64,000 nucleotides of DNA from Eulemur rufifrons (taxonomy: Eukaryota; Chordata; Mammalia; Primates; Lemuridae). A model generated the notes under the pieces. The model was not told the origin of the DNA, searched no databases, and saw only the letters and a program-made list of their open reading frames with translations. Below, piece by piece: positions 48,378-59,743 of the stretch. Where the stretch lies: contig NC_090997.1 of assembly GCF_041146395.1 (NCBI RefSeq), forward strand, positions 32,343,501 through 32,407,500, given 5' to 3'. Both the position numbers and the translations under genes were made by a program. Position 1 is the first letter of the stretch. Every line of letters starts with the position of its first letter.

Positions 48378-48535
48378 GTCTAGGGGTCAGAAAACTCTAT
48401 TCTGGTACAAGTTTTACTTACTACCTAGATGAGTGACACTGAGGAAGTCCTTTAATCTCTCTATGCCCTAGTTTCTGTAACTGGAAATAGTGGAAGGAGA
48501 TGTCCTTCTCATCTTTCCTGGGGACAAAAATGATA
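48378..48535 (-). repeat. MIR fragment, antisense
   Basis: 'GAGTGACACTGAGGAAGTCC' followed by 'CTCTCTATGCCCTAGTTTCT' is the reverse MIR core. Confidence 0.6.
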
Positions 48536-49561
48536 ACATGTAAACATTCTTTAAGAACATCCAGGATAAATGAGATGTTTATAATTGATGGTAATGATGA
48601 GTCTTTAATTGTCATTTTTAAATACAAAAAATTAACACAGCTACCTTAAAAATGAATTGAAACAATGCTTTTTAAAGAATGTGTTTAGCAAGCCAAATGT
48701 AGTATGTAAAATTAGCAAACATTGAAACCCATTGGGAACTTGTATTTACTGATTCTGCAAGGCTGAGTAGCTTTCATTTAGGTTAAGAATTTGCTTTTCA
48801 ACAATTCTGTGAATGTACAGCTTTGGTAGTAACTGGGAAAATTGATGAGAATGAAATCCAGAACCCTTTGTTAAGGGATCACATGGGGAGAGGACTGGGG
48901 TAGAAAGAAAAGAAGGGCAAATATGTTGTAGGTGTGAGAACAGAGAGGAATCACCTGTGCCCATCACAAGGCAACTGTATAGAGGAAAACTTTGGACAGG
49001 CCTGGGGTGGGGGCAAGTTCCTTACCTCAGATTTTTGGAGTTATGAAAAAATTTTCCCTAGTCAATTGAAAATAGTGTCAGCCTTGCCACAGAGATCCCT
49101 ATCTCTAAGCAGGCGCTTCCTCTGTCTCATTCTAAAGAATGCCAAAGCCCCTCAGACTTACATTGTGAATTGACTTTCATGATAGCTTCATTAACCATGG
49201 TAGGTGGTTATAAAGAGAACAGACTTTGTTGTTTGTGTGAAATGCCTGAGATTTCAAGAGGCTAATTTTAAAATATTAATTGAAAAGCACACACACAGAA
49301 TGAGAGAATGGAACTGTTTACAGTGCAGTGGTAAAAAACAGAAGTCATGTTACCTTGCAGTGAAGGGATTTGAGCTGTGTAGACTTAATGTAAAGGATTG
49401 TTGATGTTCACTGTTCTATTTTTGTAATGGTGAAAATCTGGAAACTACCCAAATGCCCATGAATCACAAATTGAATAAGTAAGTTATTGTAAGTCCATGT
49501 AAACCCCCCACTTACATAGATTTATATAAAGAAGACTCTTTTTGTATAGTCCAATATACAT

Positions 49562-49690
49562 TGTTTTAAAAATTGTGGTAAAAGACACATAAAATTTACC
49601 ATCTTAAATATTTTTAAGTGTACTGTCAGTGGCATTAAGTACATTCACACTGTTGTGCAACCATCACCACTACCATGGTGGGGACTTTTA
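49562..49690 (-). mobile_element. L1M 3' fragment, antisense
   Basis: AAATTTACCATCTTAAATA, ACATTCACACTGTTGTGC and AACCATCACCACTACCA. Confidence 0.7.
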
Positions 49691-50293
49691 GTTTCTTCAT
49701 TTTTGGATGGTTTGGATCTTTTACAAGAATGTGTTGCTTTTATAGTGAAAAATGAATAAGATTGCAATCTTTGTTGTGACTCTGTGACACTGGGCAAGTT
49801 ATCGTCATATATGTGATCCTAAAGGGTGTGAAGGGTAAAATAAGACTGCAAAAACCAAATAATGTGCTGTATGTTGTTTCACAGGTAACATACTCACTAG
49901 ATACTGAATGGGGTTTAGATGTAAAAGTATAAATAAGTTAATATTCTAAGAGAGTATAATGTACTATGTAGAATAGACTTAAAATTTCTGAAAGTATGGT
50001 TTATAAAAGTAATGAAAACGTATCATTTGCTCATAGTGGATGAACCTTGTGGTTTCTCACAAAGTGCATTCTGGGCACACTAGTATTCGGTGAACTAGAT
50101 TGACATGTGCTGTGGTAAAAACTGATAGTATTTTCTCAATTCACCAAAAAAATTAAATGAACAGTATTTTCTCATGCTAAATTTTTTTTTTCATAAATGT
50201 ATCCTAATCGTTTGGGTTTGCTATTGCTTTAAAAAACAAAAAAAAAAATTAACTGAAAAACTGAACATAGTTGCTTATATTCAGCTTCTCAGC

Positions 50294-50295
<2 letters not shown>

Positions 50296-50320
<25 letters not shown>
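50296..50320. repeat. Poly(T) tract
   Basis: About 25 T in a row, without a clear attached retroelement. Confidence 0.9.
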
Positions 50321-50325
<5 letters not shown>

Positions 50326-50383
50326 GCTTCTTTTCATTATAGTATATTTTGTTTTGGAGGACATGTGCTTCTGTTTGTAAGTT

Positions 50384-50418
50384 TATATATATATATATAT
50401 ACATACATATATATATAT
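50384..50418. repeat. (AT)n tract
   Basis: Alternating TA with a short ACATAC interruption. Confidence 0.9.
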
Positions 50419-50617
50419 GATAGTTATATTTTCTGCTAATAAGTGCTTCCTCATTCATATGATAGAATTAAACATGTCTAGTTGATGGGGTTGTTTCCCT
50501 ATCCACCACTACGTACCTTATGGGTTAAAGCACTACTGGCTTCAATGTCATTATTATTTGGGTTTGTTTACTGAAATGCTGTAAATACCACAAAGAAGGT
50601 ATTCCCTTAGTGTTTTT

Positions 50618-50650
50618 TGTGTGTGTGTGTGTGTGTGTGTGTTTGTGTGT
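50618..50650. repeat. (TG)n microsatellite at the tail of an Alu
   Basis: About 16 GT units next to the tail side of the following Alu. Confidence 0.92.
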
Positions 50651-50652
50651 TT

Positions 50653-50939
50653 ATTTTGAGACAGGATCTTGCTCTGTCACCCAGGCTAGAGTGCAGTAGC
50701 ATGATCACAGTTCACTATAACCTCGAACTCTTGAGCTCAAGTAGTCCTCCTGCCTCAGCCTCCCAAGTGGCTGGGACTACAGGTGTGCGCCACTACACCT
50801 GGCTAAATGCTTTTATTTTTGGTAGAGACAGGTTTCACTATTTTGCCCAAGCTTGTCTTGAACTCCTGGCCTCAGTGATCCTCCTGCCTCAGCTTCTTGA
50901 AGCACTTGGGATTACAGGTGTGAGCCACTGTTTCTGGCC
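50653..50939 (-). mobile_element. Alu dimer (AluJ-like), antisense
   Basis: ATTTTGAGACAGGATCTTGC, CTCTGTCACCCAGGCTAGAG, GGTAGAGACAGGTTTCACTA and a GATTACAGGTGTGAGCCACT block near the end. The 127-aa frame across it is Alu-derived, not a gene. Confidence 0.92.
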
Positions 50940-51152
50940 TAGTTGTGTTTTAAATCTAGAATACCTTGTCCTTTTAAAATATAGCTTTATTTATGGCTAA
51001 TATTTACATGATGGACTACACATCATATAAATGGAATATGGAATGAACTGGAAAAAAAGTAGCTCTTTAAAGAGGTCTTACTTCAAAATGAATGTTGCCA
51101 TTTGAAAGGGTTAGAAATAAAAAAATTACTTTCATGTATGAGTCTTACCTTA

Positions 51153-52417
51153 TTAGGTCATTAAATATGAAATGTCCAATTTCAAACCAAAGGTGTAGTT
51201 TATTATATCTCAAACAAGAAGCAGTACAATTAATCAAAGTATGTGCCTAAACTATTGACACAGTTTTGCCATCTTAATGGTAGCTTGTTTTTGCCAGTAG
51301 AGAAGAAGCCTGGAGTGAGTAGCAGCGATGAAGTTACAAAAGGTGTTTTCCACAGCTTATTGAGACTTGAATATTTTTCCTTGCAAGAAGTGGTCCAAAG
51401 GCTGTAAGAAGTGGTAGTCAGTTGGTGCAAGGTCTGGTGAATACGGTGGATGATAGAGAGTTTCCAAGTCCAGTTTTTGTAGTTTGATCAGCTTTGTTTG
51501 TGCAACATGTGGTCAAGCGTTGTCTTCAAGAGGATTGGCTTGTCTCGATTGACCAATCTCAGCTGCTTAATCACAAGCGTCTTCATCATTTTGCCCAATT
51601 GGTTGCAGTAGACATCCACTGTCATCGATTGATCAGGTTTCATAAAGCTGTAGTTAGTTGATAATACCAGTGCAAGACCACCAAACAGACACTATTATTG
51701 ATGAATATTCAGTTTGGGGGCTGTGTTTCAGCACTTCATCTTTATCCAGGCATTGTGCTGAACGCTTGTGATTGTCAAAAAGAACCCATTTTTTATCACA
51801 TGTAACAATACGGGGTAGAAATGCTTCACCTTTGTGTCGTGACAGCAAAGAAAGGCAAGCTTTGAGACAATTTCTCTTCTGCCGCTTGTTTAATTCATGA
51901 GATACCCATCTTCTTTACCTTGCCAATTTATTTCAGATGGTCCAATGTTGTTGGAATAGTAACGTCAGACCTTGCTGCTAATTCACATGTAGGTTGTGAT
52001 AGATTCGCTTCACTATAGCTTTCAGCTCATCATTATCCACCTTAGTCTTAGGTCGCCCACGTGGCTCATTTTCAAGATTAAAATCATCAGAATGGAACTT
52101 TTCAAACCATCAACGTACTGTGCGTTCATTAGCCACATCCTTCCCAAACACTTTGTTGAGATTTCTAGCTGTCTGTGCTGTGCTGGTTCCATAACAGAAC
52201 TCGTATTCAAAAATAACACGAATTTTTTACTTATCCATGGTTTCATAAAAATTGCTCTAAAAAATTTTGAAAGATAATCACAAGCCAAAATGTGCATTTT
52301 AAAGACTGAGGATGTACCTTCACAATACAAATAAAAGAAGTGTCAAAGTGAAATGTCAGGGATATCAACTCTCAAGCTTAGTACTTAAGGAAATTGGACA
52401 TTTCATACTTAAGCTAG
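51153..52417 (-). mobile_element. Mariner-type DNA transposon with decayed transposase
   Basis: A 1.26-kb element, the normal size for mariner, flanked by TA on each side. Near-terminal inverted repeats at 51161-51183 and 52390-52412 match at 22 of 23 positions (core TATGAAATGTCCAATTTC). The transposase reads on the - strand: an N-terminal helix-turn-helix-like start, a typical GRPKTKVDNDELKAIV segment, VTCDKKWVLFDNHKR with the first catalytic Asp, LLEDNA with the second, and HPPYSPDLAPTDYHF with the third. Several stops interrupt it, so it is inactive. The autonomous-length structure with matching ends suggests moderate age. Confidence 0.92.
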
Positions 52418-52859
52418 TAATTCTTTTAATAGTTGTATCTTAAAATAGTTTAAAATTCTGTAAATTATAAATTATAATCTATACATTATTGCTTCACCTT
52501 TCAATGTCCATAGTGATTGATATAGATATAATGTGTAATGCATATATATGTAGTAAGCGTATTTCTTTTTTATGGTTATGATAACGTGATATCACTGAAA
52601 ATGGCTTGAAAAGTACTTGCAGTTGATATCTTCCAAATTAACCTAATTTTGGTTTCAAAACACTCTTTTATAAATTAATAATAAAAAAATATTTTATTGT
52701 GACCATTCATTGATAATTCTTTGTAATTCATTGAAGCTTATACAGGGAAATAGAAGATATCCATTTTTGTAGTTATACTTGGAAAAAGAGAAGAAACCTG
52801 TGAGTTTTTGTGGATTGTGGTGTAAATACGCATGAGGTAGTAGACCTTCCATGAAATTT

Positions 52860-52960
52860 GTCTAATATTTGAGTACCTACTTTGTGCAAGACATCCATTC
52901 AATATTGAAAAGAGTTCTATAGATGACTGATTTAACTTTGAAGAGAGTATAGCATATCAA
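52860..52960 (-). repeat. Possible L2 fragment, antisense
   Basis: AATATTTGAGTACCTACTTT, then GTGCAAGACAT, resembles the reverse L2 end; weak. Confidence 0.4.
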
Positions 52961-53194
52961 AAGAGAGATCAAATGAGATTGTACATTGTTCAAATAGAAG
53001 ATTGATTAGGAGATAAGTCCCAAGAGATTGTAGTTGTGATGCTCTGGACTGTGACTTGGTTGTGGCCATAGAAAACTAAACCGTACGAGATGTTCCACTC
53101 CCTGGAGCGCCATACTTGCAAACTTTCTCCACTGTACCCTACTCTAAACTCTCACTCCTTACACCTTGTAAATTGTTCACTAACATAAAAAGGG

Positions 53195-53270
53195 GATATA
53201 AAATAAACTTTTTTTTGAATTTTTGAAATTGAAAATTTTTAAAACTTTTTTTTAAAAATTGAATTTTTAA
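53195..53270. repeat. AT-rich low-complexity stretch
   Basis: Runs of A and T with partial self-complementarity around 53215-53265. Confidence 0.7.
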
Positions 53271-53478
53271 GTAGGAAGCTCAGAGTCCCTTTCTCTATAC
53301 AGTTCAGTGGGTTGGTATGGCCATCACTAAAGGTGGCTATGCTTGAATAAAGAAAGGGTTTATTTCAGTTTTATGGATGTTTCCTGTAGAATCCGCTTAA
53401 ATGTATTTTTTTCTATCTAGGTTTTTTATTCCTTATTGTGGCTTTACAATACAATATTTCAGACATTTTAAATCATCT

Positions 53479-53770
53479 GGCCGGGCATTGTGGCTTACAC
53501 CTGTAATCCCAGCACTTTGGGAGGCTGAAGTAGGAGGATCACTGGAGGCAAGGAATTTGAGACCAGCCTTGGCAAAATAGCGAGACCCCATCTCTACAAA
53601 AAAATTTTTTAAAAAAATTAGCCGGCTGTAGTGGTGAACGCCTACAGTCTAGCTACTCGGGAGGCTGAGGCAAGAGGATCACTTGAGCCCAGGAGTTTGA
53701 GGTCACAGTGAGCTGTGAATGTGGCACTGCATTCTAGCCAAGGCAATAGAGCGAGACCCTATCTCAAAAA
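53479..53770 (+). mobile_element. Alu dimer (AluJ-like), sense
   Basis: It starts GGCCGGGCATTGTGGC, has an A-rich middle linker and an A-rich tail, and is flanked by an 8-bp AAATCATC duplication at 53470-53477 and 53771-53778. Confidence 0.94.
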
Positions 53771-53914
53771 AAATCATCAAAATTTATTTGTAAGGTAGGT
53801 AGAAATGAAATGATCTCCAAAACACATACACCCACACTCATACTTAATGGAGGAGCATTATTTATAAGCCTGGTATCAAATTCTACCTTAGCCACTTATC
53901 TCAAAAGTAGTATC

Positions 53915-53990
53915 TATCTCAAAAGGTGAGCTAATATATGTAAAGTACTCAGAACAGTGCCAGGCATGTAAGAAGTGCTATAAAAAGTTT
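53915..53990 (-). repeat. MIR/L2-type fragment
   Basis: TATGTAAAGTACTCAGAACA followed by GTGCCAGGCATGTAAGAAG is the shared MIR/L2 3' end. Confidence 0.5.
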
Positions 53991-54296
53991 CTGTGATCTT
54001 GTTATTAAAAAATCATGATATAGAATAATATGAATAGTATGATACCATTTGTTAAAAAGGAGGTTGGGATATATACCTAGAAACCAGTGGATAAGAATAT
54101 TTCTGGGGCAATACAACTTCTGGAAATGATTTCTTTGGGAAAGGAGATAGATACTGGAGAAGAAGGGAGACATATATTTCATCAGCTTTTGTGCTCCCCC
54201 CCCATTTTTTAGCATATATTAATTTTTAAAAGTAATGCCATATTTTAAATAATTTAAGAGAATCTACCTTACGATAAGAATCTACATTCTTTTCAG

Positions 54297-54421
54297 ATGG
54301 CCCTGCTGAGGCACCAGTGACCAATGGAAACACAACAGTGCCAACCCTGAATGATGATCTGGACATCTTTGGACCGATGATTTCTAATCCCTTACCTGCA
54401 ACTGTCATGCCCCCAGCTCAG
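54297..54421 (+). CDS. SMAP1: SMAP1 internal coding exon (completes clathrin box; DLDIF segment)
   Basis: This 125-nt exon follows a pyrimidine-rich tract and TTTCAG, and ends CAG before GTATGT. Its first two bases complete the split Asp codon of the LLGLD clathrin box. 41 codons follow, starting GPAEAPVTNG and ending TVMPPAQ, so the exon leaves phase 0. It includes the acidic-hydrophobic segment NDDLDIFGPM, typical of the unstructured adaptor-binding part of SMAP proteins. No domain fold is expected here; in this family the region is flexible and rich in Pro, Asn and Thr. The exon is isolated: the preceding intron is 26 kb and the following one 3.9 kb. There are no stops or frameshifts, and the reading frame agrees with both neighbours, which makes a pseudogene unlikely. 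Confidence 0.95.
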
Positions 54422-54545
54422 GTATGTGGTAAGAATATGGTTTTATATGGTCACTGCTTGTTTCCTTTTGGAAAAGTTTTGAAATTTCAATTTTGAAAGA
54501 ATTATTTCTGAACAGTCACTGATTTAAGAGCCTCCTGTTCTTTAG

Positions 54546-54705
54546 GGCAGGGCTTTGCAAGCTAAACCTGCAGCTCGTCTTTGCAAATAAAGTTTTATTG
54601 GCACACAGCCACTCCCACTGGTTTCAGAGTTTAATAGTTATAACAGGGACTGTATGACCCACAAAGCCTAAAATATTCACTGTCTTTAAAGTTCTAACCC
54701 TTGCT
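54546..54705 (-). mobile_element. hAT-type relic (shared family, copy 4, reversed)
   Basis: CAAATAAAGTTTTATTGGCA, ACACAGCCACTCCCA and ACCCACAAAGCCTAAAATAT read as the reverse of copies at 5863 and 30895. Confidence 0.78.
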
Positions 54706-55600
54706 TTAGGGAAATAACAGTGTTTAAAATGAACAAGTGGAAAAACTCACGCTACCTTAACTTTACCTGAGATAAAGTCACTTACTTCGGATATTTTAAA
54801 AGTATTATGGTGAAGAAATTTTGAATTGACTTCTCAACATTACATGGAATTGCTATAAGTTGAAGATATGAATGGTCAGGAAGCAAGTTACTCTTAAACA
54901 AACAACATGAAGATTCTATTTTATATTTATACTTTACAAATAAACAACTAGTTTGTTTCAGTACAGCATAATTTTTGAGATAAACTATTTCCTTTTCTAC
55001 AGGAAAACTGAGCCAAATCTGAATTGTTTGGATAGAAAATTTTAATAAAAAGTCTTATTAAGAAGACTAACAATCTATTTTTAGTACACATATTTATTGT
55101 TATAATGATAGTTATTGTATAGTTACCACTAGAATTAACAAGTAGATTTCTTAGGAATATTTTAAAATGGATCTTAATCAAAATTATCTGTAGCAGTAGT
55201 GCTTATTTTCAGCAAAGACAGCTTATTTTATGGCTTTGCCCTTTTCCCCCTCCCACAGCACATAAAAAGAAGGACTAAGTATTGTTACTGTTTCAATTAA
55301 TTAGCATTAATTACCTTATGAATTTGTGCAGACATCTGACAAAAAAATTGTCTAATATTGTGACTTTAGAAAGAAGCATTTAGGATCTTTGACAATCAGA
55401 GTATGAAAAGCAGTTTATTTTGGTTTAGCATTCTAGTTGAGGCTGTTATATTTGCTAGACTTCTTTAGATTCCCCTGGGGTGTGAGAGCTGCTTTGCAAC
55501 TGCTTACAGAATTAGACCCCACCTCTGAGGCTTCAGTGTCCTTCACATATTCTGTTCAGTATCAAAGCAGAAAGTGGCACAGTGCAGACTTCATTTAACC

Positions 55601-55879
55601 TTTTTTTTTTTTTTTTTTTTTTTTGGAGAAGGTGTCTCACTATATAACCCAGGCTGGTCGTAGGCTTGAACTCTTGGTCTCAAGAGATCCTTTCAGCCTC
55701 CCAAGTAGCTGTGACTACAGACCCACCCCACCATGCTCAGCTAACTTTTTTTTGTTTATTTTTAGAAACAGGGTCTCGCTGGGTTGCCCTGGCTGGTTTT
55801 GAACTCCTGGCCTCAAGCGATCCTCCTGCCTCAGCCTCCCGAGTAGCTGGGACTATAGGCGCATGCCACCACGCCAGGC
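55601..55879 (-). mobile_element. Alu-type dimer, antisense, unusual right half
   Basis: A long T-run leads into GGTGTCTCACTATATAACCC; the second half ends CCCGAGTAGCTGGGACTATA and GCCACCACGCCAGGC. The same left-arm ending motif appears in both halves. TCATTTAAC flanks both sides (around 55591 and 55879) as a target duplication. Confidence 0.88.
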
Positions 55880-57049
55880 TCATTTAACTCTTAAGTAAAA
55901 AGTGGTGCCATGAAAAGGAGTGTGGGGTGTAGCTCCTGGATTTTGGAGGGTTAGGACTGGCCTTCATACTTTGGGCATTCTGATCAGTACCTGGGAGAAT
56001 AATAGGGTTAATTTTTTAAATCATAGCTAATTCTTTTCGTGGAACATTGTTTCTGGACCAAAATTGTGCCAGTTAGATTGAGTCCTGTAAAATATTTGGT
56101 GAACAGAATTATAGTTCATCTACATATAATGATTAAAATCCAGACATATTTACAAAATAATGCCTTTGAAAATGGAGGGGGCTGCTGAAAATATAGATTT
56201 TATATATATATTGGTACTATGTAATTTACTAATTTTGGAGGGTTTTTAGTATGTGAAATTGAGCTCAAACTAGTTTGGACACCAAGATTATGAATTATTC
56301 TGAATCCCATATTCTTTCATTCCTGGTGTTTTTTCTGAGTATGTATAAATACTAGTAAAGGATTCTCTAACTTGTGAATATGAATTAGATTGATTTTATC
56401 ATCTGCTATGTGTGTCTGGAATCTAGTCTTCCCTGAAGAGGGTTAGAAATACTCAGCTGACAGGAGTGTACATGTGTATTGGGAGTCAGGAGAAACAGTT
56501 TCAGAATTGCCAGTGTTGATGTAGAGAAACTCCTTTCCTGTTCTATCTTTCATATACATACACTACCAGTATCTAGACCTGCACAAGTGCTGAGTCCTGT
56601 CCTTGCTTGCTTAGCCCTGGAATCCCAGAAGACAGAGAGCCTTTGGTTAGAGGCCCTGCAACTTCCTGAAGCACAGAATGACAGCCAAATTTGTTCTCTT
56701 TTTATCTTGGGGTTGTAATGCTGGCAAATGGAGCTCCAAAAAAGTAAATGGACGTTTGAGTGCTTGGTAGCCCTGCTGTTTGTTTTGGCCATTTTTAGAC
56801 TGTGTCCATGTTGTAGATGTTACATCATCAGAAGAAACATACATGATGTTTAGAATATGTGAATACTAGTCAGGCTGCTCCAGTATGAGATTGGACTCAT
56901 AGCTTCCCCTACCATTTTGGGTTTTCTTATAGTTCTCTCTCATCCACAGGGAATAGATCCTTGGATTTTCAGCAGATTCTTAGATTGAAGAGAAACTAAA
57001 AATGATAAAAAGACCACTTAGGGATATAGTTGCTTTGTTATCTAACAAT

Positions 57050-57230
57050 ATTAACAATAAACACCAAGTACTTAACCTAGCCATTGTACAAAATACTTCT
57101 TGTGGTCATCAAGCTCATGCCTATTCTATGGGGGAGAGACTGGAGAAGTTAACATGTCTAAAGACACACTGTAGTAAGCCCTGGCAGGCTGGCTGCAGCC
57201 CATGCTCTTAGCCTCTGTGACCTGCTGTTG
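57050..57230 (+). repeat. MIR-like fragment
   Basis: CCAAGTACTTAACCTAGCC, GGTCATCAAGCTCATGCC and GCCCATGCTCTTAGCC resemble a degenerate MIR. Confidence 0.45.
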
Positions 57231-58357
57231 CTTCACTGGTAGCTTAGATATATTTTATTCAAGGGCATTGTTAAATTTGATATTCCATCATGTCTAATTT
57301 CTTACATATTTCAGTGTTCTTGCAAAATTAGGTGGCTTTTTTTTGTATCTCATAATTGTTGCTTAATTAGTCATAATGGATTCAAAATTTTGCTCTGCTT
57401 AAATTGGTTGGTGAGTAGAATGCATGGTAATTTATTGCATGATGTTCTAGCTGGGACATTAAATGTTTGAATTTAACTTCTACTTGCTGCTCACTTTATT
57501 CTACGGTTTGAGAAAAATCTTAGCCAGCTTTTACTAGTCTTCATAGCATTCTTTGAAACTCTTTTCATATTTAAAGCAAATCCATATAAACAGATGTGAA
57601 TGTGATTGAATATTTTATGACTGCCAAGATCATTAAGGTTCATAGTTGTTACTGTACAATACTATATGTGTGCAAGATATAGGTGATTAAATGAACATTT
57701 TTGTGTTATATTAAACATCTACATGTTTATTTGTGTTTATGTTCATTTGCCCCCTTATCCAAAAATGGAGTGCAGGATATGGTTGAGAGTGCAGGTGGTT
57801 GAATTTTTGCTATACTTCATTTCTGGATAGATTAGAAGCATTCTAATGTTGTGGTTAAAACTTACCTAGACTAGGTCTATAAATCTCTTATGATGAAGCT
57901 TTTTATAATAAGAGACAAAACCTTTTAAACAACCACAGAAGGATCCTCTTGCGGTCTACTGTAGTTGTAGAAATGTTCTTTATTCCAAGGGATACCAGTT
58001 CCTTGAAGCAGTAGTTGCCAAGGAGTGCTGGCCCTCAAGACAGCAGCCACATAACTACTGTTGAACCCATTGTGTTCAGGATGTGATGAGCAAAAATGTG
58101 GTGTCAGCCTAGTTTGTAAATGCAGTTTATTATGAAAGAGCTTCATCTACGTCTTTTACATTAACAGATTCAAAGTAAGAAACACTGTACCTTTGACTCT
58201 AGATGTTTGTGTGGGGGCTTATCCTCTTGAATATTAGATACCATTTTACCTTCTGCAGTTGTTTGTCTAATTTTATAACTTTATTTGGATTTCAAGTTAC
58301 AGATGAGCTATGCTTTACTATGCAGAAATCAACCCCTTATTTTGGTGTTTGTCTCAG

Positions 58358-58529
58358 GGGACGTCCTCTGCATCAGCAGCTGCTGCCCTTTCTACAGTAA
58401 CATCTGGGGATCTGGATCTATTCACTGAGCAAACCACAAAATCAGAAGAAGTGGCAAAGAAACAACTCTCCAAAGACTCCATCTTATCTCTGTATGGTAC
58501 AGGAACCATTCAACAGCAAAGTACTCCTG
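58358..58529 (+). CDS. SMAP1: SMAP1 internal coding exon (Ala/Ser/Thr-rich, [17 protein letters not shown])
   Basis: The exon begins after GTCTCAG at 58351-58357 and ends before GTAATT. Its 172 nt give 57 codons in phase 0 plus one base. The peptide starts [17 protein letters not shown], continues through [20 protein letters not shown], and ends [17 protein letters not shown]. In SMAP1 and SMAP2 the [10 protein letters not shown] stretch is strongly conserved and marks the start of the C-terminal half. The segment also holds a second acidic-hydrophobic DLDLF motif. It is preceded by an ordinary 3.9-kb intron and followed by a 0.9-kb intron. The frame is open without defects. An open reading frame runs on a little past the donor, but the donor consensus and the phase match to the next exon show that this is read-through into the intron. 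Confidence 0.96.
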
Positions 58530-59438
58530 GTAATTACTTTTGAAATCTGCTTTCAATGAATTGTGACATTACTAGAAATACATCTACTGTAATTATAATA
58601 ATATAAATTATATTTCTTCCCTATGTTTCCATATAGGGGTGTTTTTGTTGCAGTTTACACAACTATGAAACTGAAATGAACCAAGCGTTAGAATTAAAAA
58701 ATTAAAGAGCACGTACAGGATTCACAAAACTTTATTCATTTAGAATTAGCAAGCTGTTCACATATCACTTAATATTGTTTCACAAGCTCATGGGACCTGG
58801 ATAATCTTTGAAGAATTATTGAAATTTTATTTGCATGAAGTTTATGACTTTGTATACAGTACATTTTCTTTGCAGGTAAATAATAAACAGTCTGAGTTAT
58901 TACATTATTCCAAAAAAGTTTGAAATTTTTTTGTAATTAGAATGACATACTAGCATACCATTTGTTTACAGTTTTAATGTGTTAGACCATTTCCTCTAAA
59001 ATAATGAGCTGCATTTCACATATGAGCTAAAATTGTATGATAATCCAGCTACTTCCATCAAAGCCAGATATAGTCAACTCTCACTTGCCTATTGGGTATT
59101 GGGAGACCAGTGGTACAAATCAGCAGAAATGGCATATAATCTCATGCTACGTAGTTTGGTCTTCACAGTGCTTTGTGTGGCTGTTGCATAAGATTTATAT
59201 TTCTTAGATTTACTCAGGTTGTTAACTGATTTGCCTGCATTCTGGAAATAATCAGCTCTGAAGGTTTAGGTGTGGGCTGGTCTGTGCAGTGGGAGCAGAC
59301 TGGAATTAAAAAGTTTGTTTGCTATGGGTAATTCAGAAAGACAGTAATCATTTTTCTCTGACTATAGTGGTGAGTGCAGCTATATGCAATAGCCCTGTTT
59401 TCTTCATTCATTTTCTTCTCATGATTCTTGTGATGCAG
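58530..59438 (+). other. SMAP1 intron of 0.9 kb
   Basis: No repeat or gene is recognised. It is AT-rich sequence with a pyrimidine tract and TGATGCAG at its 3' end. Confidence 0.9.
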
Positions 59439-59743
59439 GTGTGTTTATGGGACCCACAAATATACCATTTACCTCACAAGCACCGGCTGCATTTCAAGGT
59501 TTTCCATCAATGGGTGTACCTGTGCCTGCAGCTCCTGGCCTTATAGGAAATGTGATGGGACAGAGTGCAAGCATGATGGTGGGCATGCCCATGCCCAATG
59601 GGTTTATGGGAAATGCACAAACTGGTGTGATGCCACTTCCTCAAAATGTTGGCCCCCAAGGAGGAATGGTGGGACAAATGGGCACACCCCAGAGTAAGTT
59701 TGGCCTGCCGCAAGCTCAGCAGCCCCAGTGGAGCCTCTCACAG
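59439..59743 (+). CDS. SMAP1: SMAP1 internal coding exon (Gly/Met/Pro-rich C-terminal region)
   Basis: This 305-nt exon lies between TGATGCAG (acceptor ending 59438) and CAG/GTAGGG. Its first two bases complete a Gly codon, and 101 codons follow. The peptide is low in charge and rich in Gly, Met, Pro and Gln. It runs from VFMGPTNIPFTSQAP through SMGVPVPAAPGLIGNVMG and MPMPNGFMGNAQTG to QPQWSLSQ. This composition is characteristic of the C-terminal half of SMAP1/SMAP2, where SMAP2 has its CALM-interacting region; for SMAP1 I state only the similarity. It is the largest SMAP1 exon in the window. The frame would stay open about 120 nt past the donor, but that stretch loses the SMAP composition and is intronic. 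No disruptions are seen. Confidence 0.96.

Larger units (their letters stand above)
28251..54296 (+). other. SMAP1 intron of 26 kb
   Basis: This intron separates the exon ending LLGL from the exon supplying the D of the clathrin box. It holds a nested L2/L1M block (29.5-32.5 kb), a large antisense L1 (34.76-41.57 kb), MIR copies, microsatellites, a mariner element and two Alus. Stretches with nothing recognised are about 28280-29470, 32910-33830, 34040-34750, 41580-42500, 44100-45470, 45570-46700, 46790-47740, 47790-48370, 48540-49560, 49900-50290 and 52960-53460. The GC-richer stretch 45890-46500 and the stretch 42840-43330 look like old, unassigned repeats. Confidence 0.85.
54422..58357 (+). 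other. SMAP1 intron of 3.9 kb
   Basis: It contains one hAT-type relic, one Alu, and MIR-like sequence near 57050-57230. I recognise nothing in 54720-55590, 55890-57040 or 57240-58350. The 80-aa open frames around 56480-56840 show no recognisable protein. Confidence 0.85.

Noticed and set aside
50617..51000. 127-residue open frame
   Set aside because: It lies over a TG repeat and an antisense Alu.
56479..56844. Three overlapping open frames of 65-80 codons within the 3.9-kb intron
   Set aside because: Overlapping frames on both strands with no recognisable protein or splice signals; likely chance.
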